Shown here in pieces: positions 59,510-64,000 of a DNA stretch of 64,000 nucleotides; the stretch's first letter is position 1, and every line of letters begins with the position of its first letter. Under the pieces are notes generated by a model, which ran no database searches, was not told the origin of the DNA, and saw only the letters and a list, made by a program, of their open reading frames with translations. The DNA lies in NCBI GenBank assembly GCA_027306915.1, contig DAHUYW010000003.1:62001-126000 (forward strand). Reading direction: 5' to 3'. Made by a program: the position numbers and the translations under genes. The stretch comes from Spirochaetales bacterium (GTDB lineage Bacteria > Spirochaetota > Spirochaetia > DAHUYW01).

Positions 59510-62077
59510 ATGGGTGAAGCCCGAAGGCGCAAGATCGTCCTGGAAATCCTCCTAGTGACGTGTGTCTTTGCGTCGCTCATCCTGGGGGGCGCAATCGGCC
59601 TCTTCGTGGCCGAATCCCACAAGGTGAAGCTCGGCTCCTCGATGAGCGAGTACAACCTGGCCACCCCGACGCAGATACTGGATCGAAAAGGTCAGCTTAT
59701 CACTGAGTTCTTCGGCGACGTGAAGCGCGACATCGTCCCTCTCGATGAGATGCCCAAGCACCTGGTCTACGCGCTCATCACTCGGGAGGACTCTCGCTTC
59801 TTTCAGCATCACGGCTTCAGCATCCGAGGCTTGCTCCGGGCCGCCTGGAAAATCATGACCCATCAGTACGTTTCGGGGGGGAGCACCATTACCCAGCAGC
59901 TCGCGGGAACCCTGTACGCGGATCGCACCGACCGGACGCTAAATCGGAAACTCAAGGAGCTCTGGTGGGCGGTCCAATTGGAGCGGAATCTCACCAAGAC
60001 GCAGATCCTCGAGCTCTACATGAATGAGACGTTCTTCGGAAGCGGGACTCACGGCGTCGAGGCCGCCTCGCAATTCTACTTCGGCCACTCAGCCCGCACC
60101 ATCACGCTCGCGGAATCGGCGATGCTGGTTATCCAGCTTGCGAATCCGGCTCGCTATTCGCCCTTTCGCCACCCCGACGCTGCGAAGAAGCTGCAGCGGA
60201 TGATCCTCGACAGGATGGTCAGGGCCGGCTTCGCAGGCAGGGATGAAGTCGACCGATCCTTCGACGTCTACTGGTCAGACTATGACTACACCCGCCCGGC
60301 GCACGCCTCGGCATTCAGCGAGAACAGAAGCGAGGCGCCCTACTTCTCGGAGTACGTGCGCCAGGAGCTTGAGAAATCCCTATACGGAAAGCTCGACTAC
60401 TTCCGCGACGGGCTAGTCGTGCACACCTCCCTGGACATGGACTATCAGCGGGCCGCACAACAGATCATCCAGCGCAACGTCAAGGCGATAAACGCGATCT
60501 ACCGGAGCGCGTCCGAATCGCGACTCGTTTACGTCGACCACCAGTTCGTTCCGATCGTCAGTCTTGTTGCCCTCGGATTTGACCTGACTGCGATCGACGA
60601 AGCACGGACCCACAAGCAGCGCCAGACGACCGAAGAGGTCTACGTGACCGCCATCAATCCGATTCTCGAGATCACCTCGCAGCTCTTTGGCATGGCTCCG
60701 GTCAAGAACCTCACCCATGCGGCTAACTCGTACCGGCGCGCCGCGGCGGAAAAGACAACGGTCGAAAGCGCCCTGGTCACGCTCGACAACACGAACGGAG
60801 AGATCCTTGCAATGGTCGGCGGCAGCAGCTGGGAAACGTCCAAGTTCAACCGGGCAGTCGACGCCCGGATCCAGCCCGGCTCGGCCATCAAGCCTCTCTA
60901 CTATTCCGCGGCAATCTCGTCGGGCAAGTTCACCCCAGCCAGCCGGATCTATGACGGCCCTATCGTGTTCTACAACGAGGACGGCAAACCCTACACCCCT
61001 TCCAACTTCCTGGGAGAGTGGTCAGGATCGGTCCTCCTCCGCAACGCTCTTGCCAATTCCATGAATGTTCCCTCCCTCCAGGTCTTGGCGGGAATCGGGT
61101 TCGATACGGCGATCGAAAGGATGTCGCGGATGCTCGGGATGGAGGCCGAACGCGACGACGAGCGCGTCTTCCCCCACGTGTATCCCCTCGGACTTGGAAT
61201 TACGCCGCTAGCGCCGATTAATATGGCCCGGGCCTACGCAGTCTTCGCCAACCAGGGACGGGAGGTGGATCCGGTCGCAATAACCTACATCCAGGATCGA
61301 AGCGGCAATATCATCCTCGAGCCGGAAAAGGAGCTTCGGGCCGAACAGAAAAGGAAGGGACGTCTGCTGCAGGTCATGAGCCCGCAGGCCGCGTACGTCA
61401 TGATTTCGCTGCTGCAGAGCACACTCGACTCAGGCACCCTCTCCGCGGTCCGCGAGCGGTTCGGCGACTTTGGCGGGATGCCCATGGCCGGAAAGACCGG
61501 CACTACCCAGAACTGGTCCGACGCCTGGACGGTGGGATTCTCGCCCTACTATACCACTGCAATCTGGTTCGGCTTCGACAAGCGCGGGGCCACGCTGGGA
61601 CTTGCGCAGACCGGTGCCACCGCCGCCGGTCCCGTTTGGGGCGAGTACATGAAGGCGATCCACAAGGATCTCGCGCGAAAGGAGTTCCCCGAGCCGGAGG
61701 CGGGGCTCGTCAGGGTCAAGGTTGACGCCGAGTCCGGGCTTCTCCCTTCACAGAGCTCACGCCGCGTTATCTCGGAGGTGTTCATTGCAGGGACCGAGCC
61801 GCGCCGCCTGGATACTCTGCAGGCCTACAAGAACGCGCGAGAGGAGGAGCTGATTCGCAAGCTTCAGAACTCGGCGCTCATCCAGAGCCTGCCCGTACAG
61901 GGTGCACTCGAGCCGGGCTCCCCGCTCCGGATGGAGCCCCTGCCGCACGCCGAGGGCCCGCCCCCGGGAACGGCCGAAGGGCAAGGGGAGAATCCTTCCC
62001 GAGAGGCGAGCGAGAGCTCGGCGCCCTCAGCCCTCCCTGAGAGTCAATCGACAGGGGAAAATCCGCTTTTGGAATAG
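59510..62077 (+). CDS. penicillin-binding protein 1A (class A, glycosyltransferase and transpeptidase)
   Basis: 855 residues: an N-terminal membrane anchor, a GT51 glycosyltransferase domain (TREDSRFFQHHGFSIRG, GGSTITQQLAGTLYADRT, QLANPARYSPFRHP), then the transpeptidase with SxxK in QPGSAIKPLYY, SMN, and KTG in MAGKTGTTQNW. An acidic, Glu/Pro/Ser-rich tail of about 70 residues ends it. It polymerises and cross-links peptidoglycan in the periplasm. ATG 59510 has no ribosome binding site and lies 8 bases after a -10 element. Confidence 0.93.
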   Translation: MGEARRRKIVLEILLVTCVFASLILGGAIGLFVAESHKVKLGSSMSEYNLATPTQILDRKGQLITEFFGDVKRDIVPLDEMPKHLVYALITREDSRFFQHHGFSIRGLLRAAWKIMTHQYVSGGSTITQQLAGTLYADRTDRTLNRKLKELWWAVQLERNLTKTQILELYMNETFFGSGTHGVEAASQFYFGHSARTITLAESAMLVIQLANPARYSPFRHPDAAKKLQRMILDRMVRAGFAGRDEVDRSFDVYWSDYDYTRPAHASAFSENRSEAPYFSEYVRQELEKSLYGKLDYFRDGLVVHTSLDMDYQRAAQQIIQRNVKAINAIYRSASESRLVYVDHQFVPIVSLVALGFDLTAIDEARTHKQRQTTEEVYVTAINPILEITSQLFGMAPVKNLTHAANSYRRAAAEKTTVESALVTLDNTNGEILAMVGGSSWETSKFNRAVDARIQPGSAIKPLYYSAAISSGKFTPASRIYDGPIVFYNEDGKPYTPSNFLGEWSGSVLLRNALANSMNVPSLQVLAGIGFDTAIERMSRMLGMEAERDDERVFPHVYPLGLGITPLAPINMARAYAVFANQGREVDPVAITYIQDRSGNIILEPEKELRAEQKRKGRLLQVMSPQAAYVMISLLQSTLDSGTLSAVRERFGDFGGMPMAGKTGTTQNWSDAWTVGFSPYYTTAIWFGFDKRGATLGLAQTGATAAGPVWGEYMKAIHKDLARKEFPEPEAGLVRVKVDAESGLLPSQSSRRVISEVFIAGTEPRRLDTLQAYKNAREEELIRKLQNSALIQSLPVQGALEPGSPLRMEPLPHAEGPPPGTAEGQGENPSREASESSAPSALPESQSTGENPLLE

Positions 62078-62250
62078 CGCCGCCTCGACAGCGGAAAAAC
62101 CGTGCCCCTTCTTGGGCCGCCCCGCGCGTTCGTAGGTTGCTAACGCGCTCATCGGTGCCTGCCAGGACGGCGTTCTCGCGACCCAGTTTGGGAAACGAGA
62201 GCTTGCGAGATACCGTTTTGGCGGGTTAGTTGCTTTTGTCAGCGCCCCGG

Positions 62251-62892
62251 TCAACTGGCGAGGAGCTGGCTTGCGACGAAGCCGGTCCCTACCGGCAAGA
62301 GAATGTTGTCGAGATCCCCGGACGGGAGCACCTCGATGAGCGTCGCGGTCCCTCCGAGAAGGGCGGCTATGATCGGCTTTCCGGTGAGCCGGAAGACGAC
62401 GAGAAAGACGGCGCTGAAGCAGGCGGCGCTGCCGGCGAAGGTCTTGCCCCCCGTCAGTGGGATCCGCCGCCTCCCAACCATCTTGCCGACGATACTCGAG
62501 AAGCTGTCGCCGAAAGCCAGGGCGTAAATTGCGATCGACGCCGCGGGCTCAGGATAGAGCAGGAGCGCGATCATCGCTCCCAAACCGAGCGTCACGGGAC
62601 CAAGGACGAACTTGCCCATGTCGCGGGGACGCGATGCAGCACTGGTCATCGCGGAGATGAGGGCAATTTCACGCCCCTGACTCCGCAGATGCTCGGCGTA
62701 TGCGTAGATGATGGTTCCGACGCCAAGCACGGCCATCGTCATTGTGATGTCCAGCCTTGCGAGAAAGGGGACGAACGCTATGAAGAGGTGGATTCCCTTG
62801 CGAAAGAACTCGACCTGAAGCTCTCGGGACAGACCTTCGAAGCCTTGAACTCGTACGGGGCGGCCAACCAGCGGTGCTGAAATCTTCTCCAT
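62251..62892 (-). CDS. membrane lipid kinase/cytidylyltransferase-like protein (SEC59/DGK1 family)
   Basis: A 213-residue membrane protein with about six segments. FFRKGIHLFIAF (R-K-x-x-H), ALAFGDSFSSIVGK and GGKTFAGSAACF match the CTP-dependent dolichol/diacylglycerol/phytol kinase family (SEC59, DGK1, VTE5), which is related to CdsA. In bacteria these are probably lipid kinases. Lipid substrate unknown. ATG 62892. Confidence 0.8.
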   Translation of the reverse strand: MEKISAPLVGRPVRVQGFEGLSRELQVEFFRKGIHLFIAFVPFLARLDITMTMAVLGVGTIIYAYAEHLRSQGREIALISAMTSAASRPRDMGKFVLGPVTLGLGAMIALLLYPEPAASIAIYALAFGDSFSSIVGKMVGRRRIPLTGGKTFAGSAACFSAVFLVVFRLTGKPIIAALLGGTATLIEVLPSGDLDNILLPVGTGFVASQLLAS

Positions 62893-63083
62893 CTTGGGTC
62901 ACACTCAAAGTAACGGGATCAGTGGATGCTATGACCTTATATAGCAAGTTCGGTACCAACCCGCCTGAAGCCCGGCGCGGACGTATCTCGTTCCCGGACT
63001 GACACTTACGTCCTCGCGACAGCCGCTGCACTTCGAGGAAGCTCAATTGGTATCGTTTTCTATACGTTAGCTTTCTGAATTCA

Positions 63084-63767
63084 CTATGCCGAAGGGAGCG
63101 ACGAGGGTGCCTGGGGGGACTCCTCGCCTTTCTCCTGGCTCGCGAGGAGGCGTTCCAGACGCTCGATCCGGTCGTGAAGGAGATCCACGTCATGCCGGAG
63201 GCGCCTGCGCTGACGCGCGTTGCTTACCCCACGGAGAATTCCAATCGGAACATAGGAAAGAAGCGCGATAAAAATCCTGTTGAGAAGGCGCACCAGGTCG
63301 AGCTGCTTGTTGGCCTCGGGGGCAGAGAACCATGAGAACGAGAAGAAATCGAGCCGGTTCCACTGACCCACGATGGAGGCGACCTGCACTATCAAGGGAG
63401 GGAAGCTGCGAACAAAGAGGGCTGCGCCCGCCAGGAGCGCGGCGATCACGTTGTAGGCTATCACCACTCCGATGTAAGCGCCGCGCTTGTCCATCGAGCG
63501 AAAGCCTCCCAAGAGCACCATCACTGCGGCGCAGAGCACCATGAGCCCGTCAAGGATCTCGAGCGCCACGAGGTCCAACCGGAAATTCGCGACCGTCGAC
63601 CAACCCGAGACCGCCACAAGCAGGAAGTAGCTGCTGGGGGAGACGAGAAGTAGCAAACGAAGCCCGCTTTCGTCCCGCAGATGGGCCCGATCCTCCCACC
63701 AACGGTAAAGCAACACAGACCAGACCACCGTCAAGACGCCGGTCGTCAAGTAGATTGCAGTTTCCAT
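63084..63767 (-). CDS. membrane protein with C-terminal coiled coil
   Basis: 227 residues: five hydrophobic segments (starting METAIYLTTGVLTVVWSVLL), then a basic, coiled-coil tail (RRRLRHDVDLLHDRIERLERLLASQEKGE). No family I recognise. ATG 63767 is 33 bases after the stop of a CoA-binding protein gene, so the two may be co-transcribed. The following 191 bases to the SEC59-like gene hold no clear feature. Confidence 0.55.
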   Translation of the reverse strand: METAIYLTTGVLTVVWSVLLYRWWEDRAHLRDESGLRLLLLVSPSSYFLLVAVSGWSTVANFRLDLVALEILDGLMVLCAAVMVLLGGFRSMDKRGAYIGVVIAYNVIAALLAGAALFVRSFPPLIVQVASIVGQWNRLDFFSFSWFSAPEANKQLDLVRLLNRIFIALLSYVPIGILRGVSNARQRRRLRHDVDLLHDRIERLERLLASQEKGEESPQAPSSLPSA

Positions 63768-63800
63768 CTAAATAGCCTTATCGGCCGAACGGGCGGAATC

Positions 63801-64000
63801 CTAGAACTGATTGGTTCTCAGCATGACCAGGGTACAGGCTTCCAGGTAAGGAATACCGTTGCTCGTGAGGGCGCTTTCGAGCTGGGCCGATTCCGTCCCC
63901 GGATTCAAGATCACGCGCTTCGGCTTCAGCGCCAGTATCGACGGGATCATGGGTGCGCTGTGCTGCGGACCCACGTAGACGCTTAAGGTGTCGACCTCGG
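63801..64000 (-). CDS. CoA-binding domain protein, C-terminal part (partial)
   Basis: The last 65 or so residues are in the window. VDTLSVYVGPQHSAPMIPSI followed by PKRVILNPGTES matches the C-terminal half of the small CoA-binding (YccU-like, CoA_binding_2) proteins with a Rossmann fold. Function in the cell is unknown. The gene continues beyond the right edge of the window. Confidence 0.75.
   Translation of the reverse strand, partial: EVDTLSVYVGPQHSAPMIPSILALKPKRVILNPGTESAQLESALTSNGIPYLEACTLVMLRTNQF

Noticed and set aside
62027..62254. 75-residue frame directly after the SEC59-like gene, with a TTGA overlap
   Set aside because: TTG start with no ribosome binding site and no recognisable sequence; the overlap alone is not enough.
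1..64000. CRISPR arrays, tRNA/rRNA genes, insertion sequences, prophage
   Set aside because: Scanned by eye: no regularly spaced repeats, no cloverleaf-like intergenic stretch, no transposase or phage gene among the translated frames.

Overview
The window is ordinary-density, high-GC bacterial chromosome, best explained as a free-living member of the Spirochaetota. Pointers are a solute-binding protein whose signal peptide ends in the spirochaete-style FAGGQKEA, a secreted protein that looks like DUF2259, a fused E1 alpha-beta 2-oxoacid dehydrogenase, large secreted and lipoprotein genes without other relatives I recognise, and an archaeal-type prolyl-tRNA synthetase. This assignment is inference from gene content. 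I see no rRNA, tRNA, CRISPR array, insertion sequence or prophage.

Layout: 0-7.1 kb holds stress and metal genes (end of a Dps-like ferritin, a cytochrome b5-like protein, TerC, Mn-type SodA, UppP, a duplicated membrane carrier, an ACT protein) and an arsenic operon (arsR-arsC-acr3) with a clear ArsR-type palindrome. 7.1-16.3 kb is read leftward: DUF432-mscS-hisA-hisIE-yitJ, then a probable D-glutamate (D-amino acid) catabolic operon (small ORF, PLP enzyme, DgcN-like DUF1611 protein, DgcA-like racemase). 16.4-24.4 kb, also leftward, carries a fused E1 dehydrogenase, a lipoyl/E3-binding/KAS III fusion, pyrC and an iron-complex ABC transporter. 24.8-31.9 kb has an SDR gene behind a strong promoter and a palindrome, a polar amino acid ABC transporter, two tandem nucleotidyl-cyclase-like genes and lysA. 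32-36.3 kb carries purL-purQ and a ferredoxin. 36.3-45.3 kb has an HPr-domain protein, a 29-residue Lys-rich protein, msrB, an AAC(3)-like acetyltransferase, an outer membrane protein, a heterodimeric ABC exporter and an inositol-phosphatase-like gene. 45.3-64 kb has pcm, a GNAT gene, pth, a Ptb-like gene, a BFN-UVR protein, a 1201-residue GH13 protein, a DAACS symporter, an OMP, a lipoprotein, proS, a DUF2259-like gene, PBP1A and membrane proteins.

The most unusual item is the pair at 20.8-24.4 kb. A branched-chain-type E1 (alpha and beta fused) is followed 8 bases later by a protein in which the lipoyl and E3-binding domains of an E2 are joined to a complete beta-ketoacyl-ACP synthase III in place of the E2 acyltransferase core. 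All three KAS III catalytic residues are present. The simplest reading is a complex that passes an acyl group from a 2-oxoacid through the lipoyl arm straight into fatty acid (or polyketide) chain initiation, without free acyl-CoA.

Other points of interest: a degenerate HisI domain with no cysteine; a full-length-type PurL split exactly where the glutaminase would begin; a receiver-cyclase paralogue lacking a metal-binding Asp; and several genes (uppP, lysA, PBP1A, a GNAT gene, a Rossmann protein) whose promoter -10 element lies 6-8 bases before the start codon with no Shine-Dalgarno sequence, suggesting leaderless mRNAs. Promoter, operator and terminator calls were made by eye from consensus and spacing.
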